Of a stretch of DNA of 64,000 bases, positions 25,021-38,400 are shown piece after piece. The stretch is taken from contig CP137321.1 in the NCBI GenBank assembly GCA_033182465.1, positions 1,426,001 through 1,490,000 on the forward strand. The letters are read 5' to 3'. A program made the position numbers and the translations under genes. Below the pieces are notes generated by a model that had not been told where the DNA came from, did not search any database, and worked only from the letters and a program-made list of their open reading frames with translations. Numbering within the stretch: the first letter of the stretch is position 1; every line of letters begins with the position of its first letter. Source of the DNA: Sanghuangporus weigelae. Its lineage: Eukaryota; Basidiomycota; Agaricomycetes; Hymenochaetales; Hymenochaetaceae.

Positions 25021-28000
25021 ATGGTTGCCTTCTCTCGCTGGCAGCTTGCGGCGGCTCTTCTAGGTAAGATAGCTTAGATCGCCTTCGGACGTGAAACTCA
25101 TAACATACTCGCTTCAAGAATACGACAATGACACGGAGAATCCCAATGCGCCCCGAAGAAATGCGTACGATAGCGCTATATTTGTCCCTCTGCGTAAAGC
25201 GAACGCGAATATCCAGGATATGAAGCAGCCGCCTCCTCCCCAGAGCCCAAATCTTTTGGGTGTTAAGCTGCCTAGCGAATCAGGGCTTACTAGCGAAGCG
25301 GGCGGGGATACGAGACGCAGGTCCAAGTCATCTGTCGACCTTCTGCACAACCCGTTTGGTGAGGATGAAGAGGAGGAGCAGGAGGAAGAAGATCTTGAGG
25401 TCGATCTCGCTTCTTGGGGACTGGATTCTCTTATACCAGACGAGAAACCCAGCAAGAAATCGAGAGGTGGGAAGGGTAAAGCTAAGTCAGATGTCCTTGC
25501 AAATACGGTAGGCGTTGGTCGCAGGCCCGGAGCCGATAGACCCGCTCACGGACGTACAATGAGCATGCCTCTGGCGGAGTTTGGAGAGGGCGGTGCTTTC
25601 TTGGACTCCGAACCTAGTGGGCGTCGCAATACTATTTCTGACCCCGTCAACTTGGCAGGATTAGGTTTGGTCGGGACGCTGGGAGAACGACAGAGGTTCT
25701 CGTCGCACCCGATAATTGAGAACTTGCCCGTTCGTCCGCCTCTTCATTCCTTATCATCCTATGAGCGGGGAAGAGATACAGTTCCATTCCCGACGTCGGG
25801 TCCAAGCGAGGTTAACGCGCTGGGCGATTCTCGACCCGCCTCGCGTCTCAATCTCTTATCGGAAGACGAGGCAAATCCGTTCTCCATCCCTGCGCCGCCC
25901 CCGTCTCGTGCATCCCGGTTTGACCCCAAGTCAGTAGCCCATGCCAGAACAATGTCAAATGCGACGAGACTTTCAGTAGGACCTCAGTTGGGCTACAATG
26001 ACGAAAACCAGACAGGATATTCGCATCGTGCTCCTTCAAGAGCTCCGCTTTTGGATTCAAGGACAGCACGAGATAGGCGGCTCTCTGCCGCTTCGTTTGG
26101 GACACGCGATATGCTTGACGATGACTTCCAATCGGCTTACGGAGGGGAAGAGTTTCCCCCTCGCGAGCGGCGTTATTCTCGATTAGATTTAATGCGTCCA
26201 AAGGTCCTAGTAATGCCCAGTCCTCTGCAGACACAATCTACAGCTGCTGAACCCGTACCCAAGTCCACGCGCACTAAGGATGGGTTTTTAGACTCAACGG
26301 ACGGAAGACCGCTCCCTCCTGGTGCTCGCGCCTCTCGTATGTCCATGCTTGTACCTTCATCCGTCCCCGTGCCGGCAAATTCGTTCACTCCCAACCCTCG
26401 ACTCAGCTTGTCGGCCTCACAACTGCTTTTCCGTAATCAGCTGTTAGTAGACGGTCAGCGAGACGTATCGTACAACGACATTGACGACGGTCTGGAGCGA
26501 GCTAAGGAAGACGGTGAACAGATCAAGATTGAAGTACCCGAAGAACCTGAAGTTCCTGCAATGCCTGCGCAACCCGTTGGGCCGTCTCTTGACGAAGAGG
26601 CCAGACGGTCCCGGCCTCCTGGAAAACTATTTGGACGCAGCTTGATCGATGATCTTGAAGCCAGGAAACAAGAAATGCGTGGCAAGCAAAGGTGAGGAAT
26701 ACCTGAATCAAATTCATTATGTTAACTAATAGGTTATGCAGGGTCTTCAAGGGAGACCAACGTCCATCCATGATGGATAGAGGTAGCCTTAACAGATCGA
26801 GCACGTTGATCGATCCAAGTACTCTCAATGCTAGACCGACACCCTCTCGCATGCCTTCTTCGCAACCCGATACGGCACTTGCTCGGCGCGTATCTCGCAA
26901 CAACAAGCCCCTCCTAGCTATTGACGATAGTGGGCAGATTGCTGAGACAAGCGATGCCCGTGAGATGAGAATGATGCAGACCAAGTCCGTATTTGGCGTG
27001 GATACGTTGTGGGAGAGAGAGATGGAGAAACTCAAGGAGATCGAAGCCCAAGAGAAAATAGAGCAGGAAGAGAGAAACCGAAAAATGGAGGAAGAGGAGA
27101 GAAAATGGCAGGAGAAAGAGGAGCGGAAGAAAGCTAAGAAGGGGAAGAAGAAGAAGGGTAAAGACTTGAGCGTCGAATTGTCTCCTTCTCCTAGCTCAGT
27201 GGTCGTTTCTTCGTCCGTATCTCCTCGGAAGGAAGCAGCACCATCGTTGACGTTGCCTGATATTCCGACAGTCACCTCAAGGAAACGGATAGTTCCGCCT
27301 CCCGACGACTTCGAATCGGATAACGAAAGCAGTGCGAGCGAGGCAGCCGGGCACCAGGATGCAGCTCTACAGGAAGGTCTTGCCGATCAATGGGTCTCCG
27401 ATGACGAGAAGAGACCTGCTCCTGTGCCTAGCGTTGGGCTTGATAAACCACGTATCAACCTATCTTTCGATGACGATAGTGATGAGGATGTTCCACTCTC
27501 CGTGACTCTTCAACGTGCGGCGCAGAAGCTGAACAGTCCCCGTTCTCGACCAGATGATGATTCAGATGAGGATAGGCCTTTATCCATGATTCTTCTGAAC
27601 AAGCCAAGTCTGGCATCATTCAAGATCTCTTCTCCTAGCTTGGGCGAGCCTGCAAACAAGTCTCTTGAGAATGGCAAGAGTCCCAGCTCTCTTGTCCCTG
27701 CCGACGACGATGACGACGACAACGTCCCGCTTGGAGTCAGAGCCTCCCACATACCCGCAGGCGCATCGCAGATATCCGGTCTTTCCGGTCTCTCAGGTCT
27801 CTCAATCACAGGAGGGAAGAATAACAATTCCGATGACGACGATCGTCCACTCAGCATGCACCCCGCACAAATCCGTAAATCCCAATTCCAAATGCTCGCT
27901 CAGGTACAGCAGCAGCAACAAATACTCCAAGCACAAATGACCAATTCGATGATGTTCTCCCATCCGCCGTCGATGATGTTCATGATGCCTCCTGCTGCCG

Positions 28001-28104
28001 CCCAGCCACCGATCCTCCCGCAGGCACAACCGCCAATACAGGACGCCAATAAATTTAGCTCGGTTGATAAATGGAGACATCACGTTGCTGTTGAACAGAG
28101 TTAA
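25021..28104 (+). CDS. Large disordered protein with coiled coil and repeated acidic PLS motifs
   Basis: Not recognised. Model of three exons: 25021-25063, 25119-26691, 26742-28104 (992 residues). The first exon encodes MVAFSRWQLAAALLEYDND; nothing there is a convincing signal peptide. Most of the protein is Ser/Pro/Arg-rich and looks disordered, with an acidic Glu run near residue 115 and many phosphorylatable Ser. A charged helical segment (about 27010-27160) is rich in Glu/Lys and likely a coiled coil, ending in a KKGKKKKGK basic patch. Downstream, four spaced copies of an acidic motif close to D-S-D-E-D-x-P-L-S occur between 27470 and 27860. The C-terminus has a Gln-rich stretch (QVQQQQQ) and a Met/Pro-rich tail. 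A scaffold or cortical protein is conceivable, but no function can be assigned from sequence. Confidence 0.85.
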
Positions 28105-28774
28105 AAGACTCTAGGAGTTTAGGGACTTTTGCATTTCGTTTTGTTCTTCTCGGGTCTCATGTTGCCGCTGTTTCTCTTGTTCGATAGCGTTTATCTGGCT
28201 TTCTTTTCCATTTTTCTTCCCCCGCTCACAGTATCGAAGGTCTAACCATCGCATGGGTTATGAGATTTGTTCGGACAGTTCACATTAGTATCTTCTTTTT
28301 TGGTCCCTGAAGTCAGCACTCGTCACTCCCTTCATATAAATTATATCCCATCCAACATCAGTTTCTTCAGCTTGGCACCACACTCCTTCATTAATCTCTC
28401 ATCTTTCACGTTTCCTGTCTGTATGTCAAATGTGCATCTGTGTTTATTACAATGCGTTGAAAGGTCTCATGACGAAGTCCGTGCAACGAAAAGGGGCAGA
28501 AAAAAAAATGTATGTGAAACTACAGAAGAGCATTTTCACCAAGGAAGAAAAACCAAGAGAAATGAGTGAATGTGACCGTCAGAATGAAATGCGCGGAGAG
28601 CAAGTTTTACAATACGTGATTGCAGTGGCGAAGTGAGCAAATAACGAAGAGAATATGTCGTAGTTAAGTGGTGGGGGAAAGTTGTAAGTGACAACATGGT
28701 GGGCTGACAAACAGAAAAGGACAGGAAGGAAAGAGGACAGCAAACAATATTAAAGGAAATCTTAGAACTTAAAA
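28105..28774. other. Intergenic region between convergent genes
   Basis: About 670 bp between the stop codons of two convergent genes. It holds T-rich 3' flanking sequence and only short open frames with no recognisable domain; I see no RNA gene or repeat. Confidence 0.6.
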
Positions 28775-31700
28775 TCACGACGGATTGGTTATCCAGAGTC
28801 TGCGCTTTGGGACGGTGACGATAGAGACGTCGCGACGCGCCATCTCCTCTTCAATCCGCCTCTGCTGCGTCTCCTCGTCTTCATCGTCTTCATCAGACCG
28901 AGGATAGCCATGCGCACTTGAAGATAGCAGATCATCCTCCTGCGTGGAGACGGCACGGCGGACTGGAGGTTGATGGAAGGTATAAGGATTACGGGAATCG
29001 GTAGGGAATGCATATAACCCGTTCCTCGAGGCTGCGCGCGAGGACAGGTCGGAGTCAGGATTAGGAGGTGGGTGAGGGACATGGTAGTATCGGAGACTAG
29101 AAAAGATGACGGAAAGAATCGAGGCGTGCGGCATCCCTCGCCACGAAAGGAAGAAAATAATGCAATAGAAAGCAACGGTCCATGCGAGAAATACAGCGAA
29201 TGCGGCTTTGGGAGCGCGTTCCCATAGTTGTACTAGGGTCACGACGCACATAGCGAGGATGGCTGCGTGTAAAAGGAGATGAAGGGTGGACAGTGGAGGT
29301 GGAGGGAGGGTGGGACGAGGAACGGCTGGAGACTCGGTTGTGGGCGGCCGGGCACCTTCCAAAGGCGTAGCAGCTTGAGCACGGTTGAGCCGTGTAAGTG
29401 CGTAATCAAGGTCGCTCTGAAGTTAGAGTAAGCGGAAAGCCAAGAAGCATGACGAGTCAAATCCGAGCGACTCACAAATGCGGCAACATTTTGGCGTCTG
29501 TTGAGCCAATCCAGATCGCTGAGGCTGCGTGGAACACCAGTCTGGGCATTGTAGCTACTTTCACCGAAATATGAGTTCGATCCGGCCGCGCTCAGTCTGC
29601 GTAATCGATTTCCTCGGTTGAGGACTTCAAAGCTGAGTGACGGACCCGCGCTATTAATTGATTCCTGAGCCTCCGCGCTCTCCGTCGAGTTTCGCTCTTT
29701 CTTCTGCCAGAAATATCCGCCAAAAAAGGAGCGTCTGCGAGTACGGCTCGGAGATTCCTGCCGTAAGGAACTTGACGTGATATCTGGAGATGAGGCAGTT
29801 GCACGATGTCCGGGTGTAAACTTCTCCTTGGCTGGAGTCATAAGGGCCGTGAAGCTAGCCTCATTCGAGTCCTGTCGCTCGCGCTCCTTAACGGGCTCAG
29901 GCACAACAATGGCCCTCTTTTTGTTTTCCCTGTTTCTCAAGAAATATGCAGCAAACAAAAACGGGACTACAGCATACAGAATAATGAAGAACGCCAAAGC
30001 GACCTTGCCGTGATTTGTTTTCAGGGACAAATTTGAAGATGCTCTTTTCCGCAAAGCATTATTGCTTGTCGAAGATACAGTCGTGAAAGCTACGACTATG
30101 CCGAGTATGCCAACGGCATACGCGGCAAGCCCCGTCAGACCGGCCAACCAAACAAACCCCTTGTGAGGGCCTGTCAATGCAGCTCTGGGCGTCGAAGGCG
30201 TCGACATCCGATAGAATACGAGAGCAGCCAATAAAAGAGCCACAGATACAGGAGAGGTCACTTTGTGACTCGTAGCCGTATCGTAAGGGAATACGATTGC
30301 TGCTGCTGGAGTTCCAGATGGATTTGGCGTCGGTGTCGAAGGAGATGTTGACGCTGGAATGGAAGTGGAAGACGTTGCGCTTGCAGTTCGTGCTTGCGCG
30401 CACGACGTTAGGTACTCGATTGTAACACCGGTTCCGGAAACGTTCACTCCCGAGCCCAAGTTCCCATCGCCGAAGCCAGACCAGGTTTCATTTGACTGAG
30501 TGATTTGGCCCTGATATGCTCGAAGTATCCATACATCGGATAGGTAGTTCCCGTCTGCGTCCTTTCCTCCAAAAACCAAAACGTCAGAGCCTACAGCGGA
30601 GTTACCACCGACCAGGGCCTGCGAGAAAGAAAATGCTGCTGCGCCTTCCCGAGGGGTAGGATACTTGACGCTACCAGATGAGGGATCACCTGATGGTATA
30701 ACACGAGTCCATACACCAGTATCGATATCAAGAATATCCTAGGATGCCACGTCAGGTTAAAGCTTCTCTAGGCTAGAAGTTAATATTCCTAACCACTTCG
30801 CCACGATTGAGACCGTTGCCATCATCCCATAAGGTGTCATTGAAGGTCCCTAGAAGCATCAAGGCTTGCTTAGCGAAGCTGCCCGACGCTGAGTTGAAGT
30901 TCGGTACGACAACTACAAAAAAATCATACAGCTTAGAAAAGATGAAACATAAGATAACAACATACCTGGCCCTACACGTGGAGCCGGGCAACCGTCTGGC
31001 GAGATATCTCTTGTGGCGTTCACGTTAAGAATATGCGAGTCCTGTTGAGCACACGTGTTGTCGCTGCTGTCGTCCGAGGAGCAGCCTCCCGCTGCGACGA
31101 CCATCGCCGAAGGCATGACTGTGCCACCTTGCCGTACCCGGGATGGAAGATTGTCGGAAAATTGGACCTGAGTCCAGCTGCCTACAACGTTGTCGACATT
31201 GTTCGAGGATAGGACACCGGCCACATGAAATTGCCAGACATCCGATAAAGACAAGGCATTTTGACCATCAAAACCGCCTGCGATGTAAAAGGTATTATTG
31301 GGTCCAGCTACAATGGGATCTTGCACAGTGCTGGCTGTCAGATCGGTTCCCCCAGCAGCATTGTAGCGAGGAGAAGGTCCTCCTGGGGAGATTGATATAT
31401 TTGTCCAGAACTGGTTATTGTAATCGAATTCCTAAAGCGCAAGGTTCAGAACAGGGAACGTACAAGAATTAACAAGCCATACTTACCCAGGCATCCGAAA
31501 GTGGGTCGCCATTTTGGCCTTTTCCTCCAATGACTACGAGACCGTGGCGACTTTAAGATTAAAAGTAAGAAAAGAAAAAGGATTATGTCAGGAGGCACGG
31601 AAGAAAGACGAGTGACTGGACATACTTGCTCGCAGCGAAGTCACGACCGCTGATGGCCATGCTTCTTGGAGGAGGTTTTACATCAGTTTGAGTGAGAGGG

Positions 31701-32055
31701 TTGGGAGAGGACCATGAGAGAGAATTTGTGTGGAGACTGCGGAAGAGGGTGTGAGTGACAAAAGGTCCGAGAGTCGCAAGTAAGATTGTACTACTGACAG
31801 GTAAGTCTGTTGTTGAGGAAAGTTGTTCGACTCGCCACCGAAAATGATGAGAGTGGATGAGTCTGGGTCATAACCGATAGAAGCATAACTTAGACCGGGA
31901 GGAGGAGAGCCAGATAAGCTGTCAGTGATTTCAATCCATTGGAGAGGCGGGACTGGGGTATTCGTTGCAGGAGCACCGGATATTTCGGAATATAATGAAA
32001 GAGAAAAGAGGATAGAAAACAAGGGAAATGAGATAGAAGCTGGATAGGTTGCCAT
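28775..32055 (-). CDS. Kelch-repeat protein with signal peptide and multiple membrane spans
   Basis: Predicted plasma- or endomembrane protein of 973 residues. Seven exons: 31799-32055, 31626-31736, 31487-31550, 30966-31431, 30794-30912, 29476-30738, 28775-29416. An N-terminal signal peptide (FPLFSILFSLSLYSEISGA) is followed by a kelch beta-propeller: LIIFGGESNN, AISGRDFAASNRHGLVVIGG, FYIAGGFDGQNALSLSDVW and DVLVFGGKDADGNYLSDVW. A Ser/Thr/Pro linker leads to hydrophobic segments around 30225-30180, 30160-30085 and 30005-29945 (GKVALAFFIILYAVVPFLFA), and two more near 29280-29140. Between the two hydrophobic blocks is a Ser/Arg-rich stretch, and the tail is acidic (DEDDEDEE), probably cytosolic. 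Ligand and role are unknown; the kelch head may bind carbohydrate or protein at the cell surface. Confidence 0.9.
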
Positions 32056-32515
32056 AAGATGGTGAAGGCGGGAATGAGGACGGGGCTGCCCTTTAGGGCG
32101 GGGGGACGTTGGTGGACGTCAGAGTTACAGTAGACGCGGTGGACGATACGCGGGTACACGGCAAGAATATTAATATGCCTCGTGTTATATTCATTGTTCC
32201 CACGACATTCCGTTCCACATACATATACTATGAGATCATTTACTTCCGAGCCGAGCTTTCCCATCCGTTTCTGCATGCACGCACTGCACGCACTTGAACT
32301 CAAGCAAGCAAGAGAGGACATGTTCACCAATCAAATGTGTCGATCGCGTCGATCTTGTGGTTTGATGACATAAGAATACTTCGCGATCCACGTTGCCCAT
32401 TAATAGCTATTCTATTCTAATGCCAAGCTCATGAACTGAACAGCCTCCTTCCTGCTTTTCTTATAGCAACTATTGTATCCTCTCTCACTCCGCAGCAATC
32501 TTTCTCAATACCATC
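32056..32515. promoter_or_regulatory. Bidirectional promoter region of kelch and propeller-like genes
   Basis: A 460 bp interval between divergent start codons. It contains a G-rich run near 32095-32107 on the kelch side and AT-rich sequence around 32165-32235. No specific factor site can be claimed. Confidence 0.4.
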
Positions 32516-35086
32516 ATGCAACATGAAATACCAGACTATCCAGAGCGAGACGAATCAGGCGGCGACGGTCTCCCAACTTATGATGACCTCGCAGCCCAAA
32601 AGGGTCCAAACTCGAGATTCGGAAGGTGGAAGAGCTGGGTAGAGAAGCGGTACGTACTTCCTTCCTTGCTCTTCGGCCACAATTGCGTCCCTGGTCTGTC
32701 CTTAACAAGTGAATTTTCAGTGCTGCGGAGCGTTTCGTGGACTTGACGCCTGAAGAGCGGGCTCGACGCCGGTTACGCGGTTGGGGCGATCCAGTGTGTA
32801 TCCACTCTAATCTCTCATACTCTTCTACCTACTCACATTGCTGGTGCTTCCCGTGTGGCAGGTCTATTATCAGGATAATGTAGGAGACGCGGAAACCACG
32901 CGGGACGTTCGCACACCACGCCCTGACCAACAAACATATCTTCAGCCTCCTGCACCAGCATCAGTATATTCACAAGACTCTCGATGGTCGGGGTACACGG
33001 GGAGTCAAATACCTAACAATGAGCCACCATCTTACTATCCATCTCAGCCAGAGCCGCCTGTCACTCCTACAGGCGACCCTCTACTACCATCACATCTCAA
33101 AGCACATCAATTCGGGTCTAGGTTCCTCCCTCACACGACATTCTCCATGAATGCACTGCTTCCACTCATGGGGGACCGCCTTTTGCTTATCGGACACGAC
33201 AATGGTCTTTCTGTTCTCGACATGTTTCCCAGCGGCGACCCAGAGACCTCTAGCCCGGCTGATGCTCAGGTCAGGCATATATGGGAAGGTGAAGGGTACG
33301 TCACGACAGCATTTACAATCCATAGCAACTGCACATTGATGCGGCGCCCTTCTTAGAGTCTATCAGCTAGAGCTGCTCGAGTTTCAAGATACCGGTGATC
33401 TCACGCCGCACGGTGTCGTCCTTGCTCTCGTCGGCTCGGAAGTGGAATCTCCAACAAATTCCAAAGAGAACGATGTCGTACGATCGATTCGCATGTACAA
33501 TTTGTCAAGTCTCACGAGTCTTGCTCGTTGGGCCACATCACAGAAGGTCGGTTACTAAGCTATCTATGCTTCTAAAGCTGTAGCTGAATCCTCGATAATA
33601 TCGCTTGCCTATAGAATGCCAAACCGATTGATCTTCGTCGACCACCTCACTGGGTTCCTCAAACAGCAACCACTAAAAAGCATAAACACAGTCCCAGTGG
33701 CGTCAACATCCTCAAATCCATCAAGCAGGATGGCCAAAATGGCTCAGAACCACAGAGTCCTCAGTATCCGACTCCGAAACGTTCTAGCGTTGTTGCTTCG
33801 AATATGAGAAGACATGAGTCTGCCTCTTCTGTGGAGTCTTCTTGGGATGTCGTTGATGAGTTGCCCCTCCGATGGGCGACGGATTTCGTACCTCTGGCCT
33901 CTGCTGGCTCGCGTCTGCTGCACACCAATGTATTGTTCTTTGAATTGTTTAGAGGCGAACCTGAAAATCCTCGTGGACCGACCTCTCTGGTTATATCCAC
34001 CAAACAAAGCATCTTACTGTACGAAACTCCCAAGGGAGAGCGAGCATTCCGATTCTGCAAGGTGAGCTATTGTGATAAGCTTACAGAAGACACCAAAGCT
34101 GATTTCTCATGCAGGAGTTTTATACTCCTTTACAACCGCGTAAAATGAGTTTCGTGCACCAGAAAGCTCAGGAAACGGTCGTCCTTCGAAGTCCATCCGA
34201 TTCATCGCAAAGATCTCAGAAATCATCTCTATATTCACCCGACGCGGACAGTATAAACAAAAGATTCTCCTCTCTCCGTCAATCACTCGACATCACCCGA
34301 GATAGACCTCTCTCTTTGTCTCCTGTACCTGATTATGGCGTGCAACTGTCGCTTTTCGTTATATTTGACAAAAAGGCTGGGCTTATCCGCCTCGCGGATG
34401 CCTCAGTCGGTGAAGTCGAGCTGAACGACGACAGTCCGAGGGACTCGTTGTTCTCGCCTGTGGGTCACTCCCCACGGCGTTCCTTCATTCGAGAAAGCAA
34501 GGGACTCTGGTTACCCCCGACGTACGAAGAACTACCTCTAACATATGCAAACGACCTATGCATGCGACCGGTGTACGTCCTCACGCGGGGGAAGCAAACG
34601 CACATCATCCCCGCACCAATGCCGACACCGCTCAGCACCTGTCAGCCGCTCTACGTCCTGACATGGCAACACACGCCAACCCAAGTCCGGCATCGCGTCT
34701 GTTCACCGCTGGACGACCCCGCCTTCCTCCAGGTCATCGGATTTGGCGAGTACGGCGTGGAAGTGCAAGAGATCCCACTCTCCGCGTTCACAAAGGGCAA
34801 GGGCAAAGGCAGGGCGCAGGAGCCCGTGCGTGCCGCGATGGATCTCGGTGGAGACGTCTCCTTCCTCTTCCGCGGCGGCCAATGGCACGAACCGCGTCGC
34901 TTCCTCTCACGCTCCGCATCGTTCATGTCATGCAGCAGTGGCGCCAGCAGCGTCCACTCCGGCGGCCTGAGAAAGAGCTCCGAAGATGGCTTCTATGCCA
35001 GTTGTAGGAAGGGACTCGAGGATTGGCGCGTATTTTGGCTCGGCGGCGAGGAAAAGGACGATTATAGCAGTTCGTCGGACATCTAG
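32516..35086 (+). CDS. Hypothetical protein, possible CNH-like beta-propeller
   Basis: Conserved-looking basidiomycete protein of 749 residues. Six exons: 32516-32649, 32721-32793, 32862-33295, 33357-33546, 33615-34061, 34115-35086. The N-terminal 120 residues are Pro/Ser/Tyr-rich with PPSYYPSQPEPP and one PTYDD motif. From about residue 130 the sequence alternates beta-strand-like hydrophobic blocks (LLPLMGDRLLLIGHDNGLSV, VYQLELLEFQDTG, VVLALVGSEVE, TSLVISTKQSILLYET, LSLFVIFDKKAGLIRLADAS), which resembles a citron-homology or other beta-propeller; this assignment rests on pattern only. A KGKGKGRAQ basic patch and a Ser-rich tail (SSSSDI) close the protein. No catalytic motif is visible. Convergent with the TRP-like channel gene. 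Confidence 0.87.
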
Positions 35087-35421
35087 CATCTAGCACCTTA
35101 ATTTGTTCTGTTGCATATTTTGGACTCTCGGACATATCATTGGTTGGATGTATTTTTTTTTTCACGACGTACTTACGTGTGTGCCCACCCCATCTTGATT
35201 CTTATTTCCATCTTTCTGTCTCTTGATTCACCCTTGATTGGTATCTGATAACTAATCCATAGCATTTAGAAAGTACCTGAGATCGAACAAGCATTGGATG
35301 GTTTTATTGCACGTAAAATTAAGGATTTACAACCTGAGGTCCGTGAGTATGTCATGAGAGAATGTCCCAAGAGCGTTGAAAGAAGGAAAAGCAAAAACAA
35401 AGCGGAATACATATTAGACTG
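35087..35421. other. Intergenic region between convergent genes
   Basis: About 335 bp between stop codons, with a run of T near 35150-35162 and AT-rich 3' flanks. I see no gene in it. Confidence 0.6.
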
Positions 35422-38400
35422 TTAGGTTTGAGATAATCTACGTTGCGGCCTGTTAGATGCGGACAAAGGATCTTCCGAAGTGTTCCCTCGCAGGACAACG
35501 AAGGAGCGTCGACCCTCGGCAGGTTCCTCTGAAGCAGGTTCAGGCTTCGAAGATTCGGCAGCAGCAGGCGAAGGACGCTTATCTCTTAAGACGACAAATG
35601 ACCGTCCACCTCCTTCACTGGACTGCCCGGATGGCATATTTCCCTCGCTCATGCGACGATTTCGCCGGAATTTATCCCATAATGTCCGTTTCGGCTGAGC
35701 TATATCCGCCGATGAATCGTCAGTATCTGCTGCAAAGCTCGGACGGACGAGTTCTGATGCATCCTGTACAACAGCAGAACTGCCAGTTTGTAGATTGAAC
35801 AATGTCGATGCATCTTCAATGATTGCGACCTGAGATTTCGTCCGTACATGTACTTGAGGCTGTGCAGGGTTCATTGCGCCGGGTGGCAGTCCACTGCCTC
35901 CCACAGGATGGTTTATGTTTGGATGGTTGACCGTTACCGTAGACCGATTCGTCGGTGAAGGACCACGCGGCGTTTGAGCTGGACTAGGTTGTTGTATTCG
36001 CTCCACAGAGGGGAACTCATGCTTCCCCATCATCGAAGGCGATGCGTTCGTAGCAATCGCGTAAGGCGCCTCGTACCTTGCTCGCCCCCCGCCAACTCGA
36101 GTGAATCCAGACTTAGCCGGTGTCTCAGCGGGTGGCGACGTCGGCCGATCATCCACAGATCCATATCCTGGCTGGGGAAACGGCTGCCACGAACCCATAA
36201 TATAGCCGCTCTCATCATCGCTATCCTCCCTGTAAGGCAGTAGGGCATGTTCCGGACGGAGAACAGATGGTGGTCCATGAGAACTGCTTGGTGGAGAGGA
36301 GTTCTTGTTGCCAACTACAAATGGCTGAGAAGCCGCAGTGGACGAACGAACATCATTTGCAGGACGACGGTGGTTGCGCCTCCGCCTCCGCCTCCTCGGA
36401 GTGCACCAACCCAACAAGCCCATCACTCCCAGCAGTCCAGTGTCAAGAGTATGCTTGCTTCTATCAAAGGGAATACGCCCAATCATACGGAGCAGTGCCT
36501 CAAGAAGTTTGACGGCTAAGATGATCAAGAATGCAAGATACATCAAGCCGAGCACGACAAGAATTGCAGCTGCGATCCAGCTTCCCGCGGCAATACCGAT
36601 CGCGACCTGGTAATTTGAAAGGTTATTAGGTTATCAACGCACGTAAGGAGATTGGACTACTTACTGTGGGTGTCAATATCACCAACAGAACAGCCACAGT
36701 TATGCGCGCTACACAGAAAAAGAAACTGATCAGACCCATAGTCGCGCCTCGTCCCCACGGCAACCAAATGCTTGTACACAACGATGCCGCGATCTCCATC
36801 ACCAGGATGATAATCGCCTGCGCCGTTCCGCTCTTCTGCCCGCATCCAACAACAATCCCATATATCAAATTATTTGCGAAGAATATGCACGCAAATAACT
36901 GGGAACCGTGGGCATAATGATTATAAAGCGGACCCAGCATCATGAGCGTTCTCGTCTCGTCATATAACTTATTCGTCGCGGTCGTGTATAGACGAAAGAT
37001 CAGAAATATCGGGATTCCGATAGAGAACACGACGAATGCGAGTACAGCCAAGACCACGGAGACCGTAGAGGACTGTGATCTTGCATTTGCAAATTGATAC
37101 GAAGAGAATATGGTGATTGGTTGGTGGAATAGGATGAGAATCCGAACGAGATTGCCGTGAAGTATACTCCCATGGAATGAGCTGGGTTTAATTCGCAATC
37201 GCCACCAGGGCCTAACAAGAGCACTAGAAAGCGGTATAGAGGCCGAGCGGAACAAACGATATCCAGCGGCAGAAGTGCCATCTTCATCGGCGGCAGAAGA
37301 TCCATTCTTGTCAGATTCTCTTGCTGGGGGAAAATAAGCAGGACTCCTCGCGCCGAAAGGCGAGTCCTTCTCTGTTCCACCAAACAGTACTACACCTACT
37401 TGATCAATCCCCCATATGATAAGACTGACAAGAATAACTCCCGCAACTATGGCAAGGAAAAGCACCAGAGACACCCCGAATAGATCTTGGGGCCTGAGAC
37501 CGACGACAGCCGCAAGTGAGCCAATACCTGCCTTGGAGTTTTCAGGAAGCATCAATAGAGAGTTCGGTACACTCGTGTCGACGAATATAGGCGAGCTAGA
37601 ATCGCTTAGTTGGTCGGCGAAGTTAGAAGGCGGGTTGTAATCCTGAACTCTTAATGGCCACCAGTGCCTGGAAGTAGCATTTCCACCTTGCGCCAGTGTA
37701 ACATCTATGCATAATTTAGTACTACTGTGTAACATGCATCACTGTTCTACTTACTGAATATGAGTGTTGTCCAAGCCGTCTGGGCGAGCATTGGATCTGC
37801 AGAAAATAAGGTCAACTTGAGATAAACGGAGGAGTACTCCTTGAAAAACTGACAAGCAAAGGTTGGCCATTGAACGGCTACCATTCCCAAGGCCGCACAC
37901 CATTGAGTATGGAAAAAGACATCTCGCATAGACGGCGTGCCTAGACTCATGTAAGTATATCACAAATTAACACTCAGAGACGTATGCTCACTAAACCGAA
38001 GAAGCGCAGGAGTAGATGAAAATCGTTCCCCGCTAATCGCACTGGCAAGGATATAGCCCGCTCCTTCCAGACGAGACCACAAATTCCTGCCCGTGCCAGA
38101 TCCACCTCGTCCCCATGCAGCAATAACTCTCGCTAAACCAGCGACTAACCAATACGCTATGCAAAGCGCTACGCTGACCCAAAAAATAATCATCGCAGGT
38201 CCATACATTAATCCCGCTACACGATCGCCTTTCAGTGGTGTCGTGGCTACATCTATGCAGCTCAATTCGATGGCAGGCGAAGACGTATCCACTATTCGTA
38301 ATCGCGTATTAATCGTCATTAAATTGTACTCGTGGTCTCCTAAAGGTATTGCAGCCGAGAAAGCTATGGGACCTGCGCTGACGGGGCAGTAAAAGTAGCT

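Noticed and set aside
26523-27275. 250-codon antisense frame under the large disordered protein
   Set aside because: It is antisense to a convincing coding exon and its Ser/Phe-rich content is the mirror of Glu/Lys codons.
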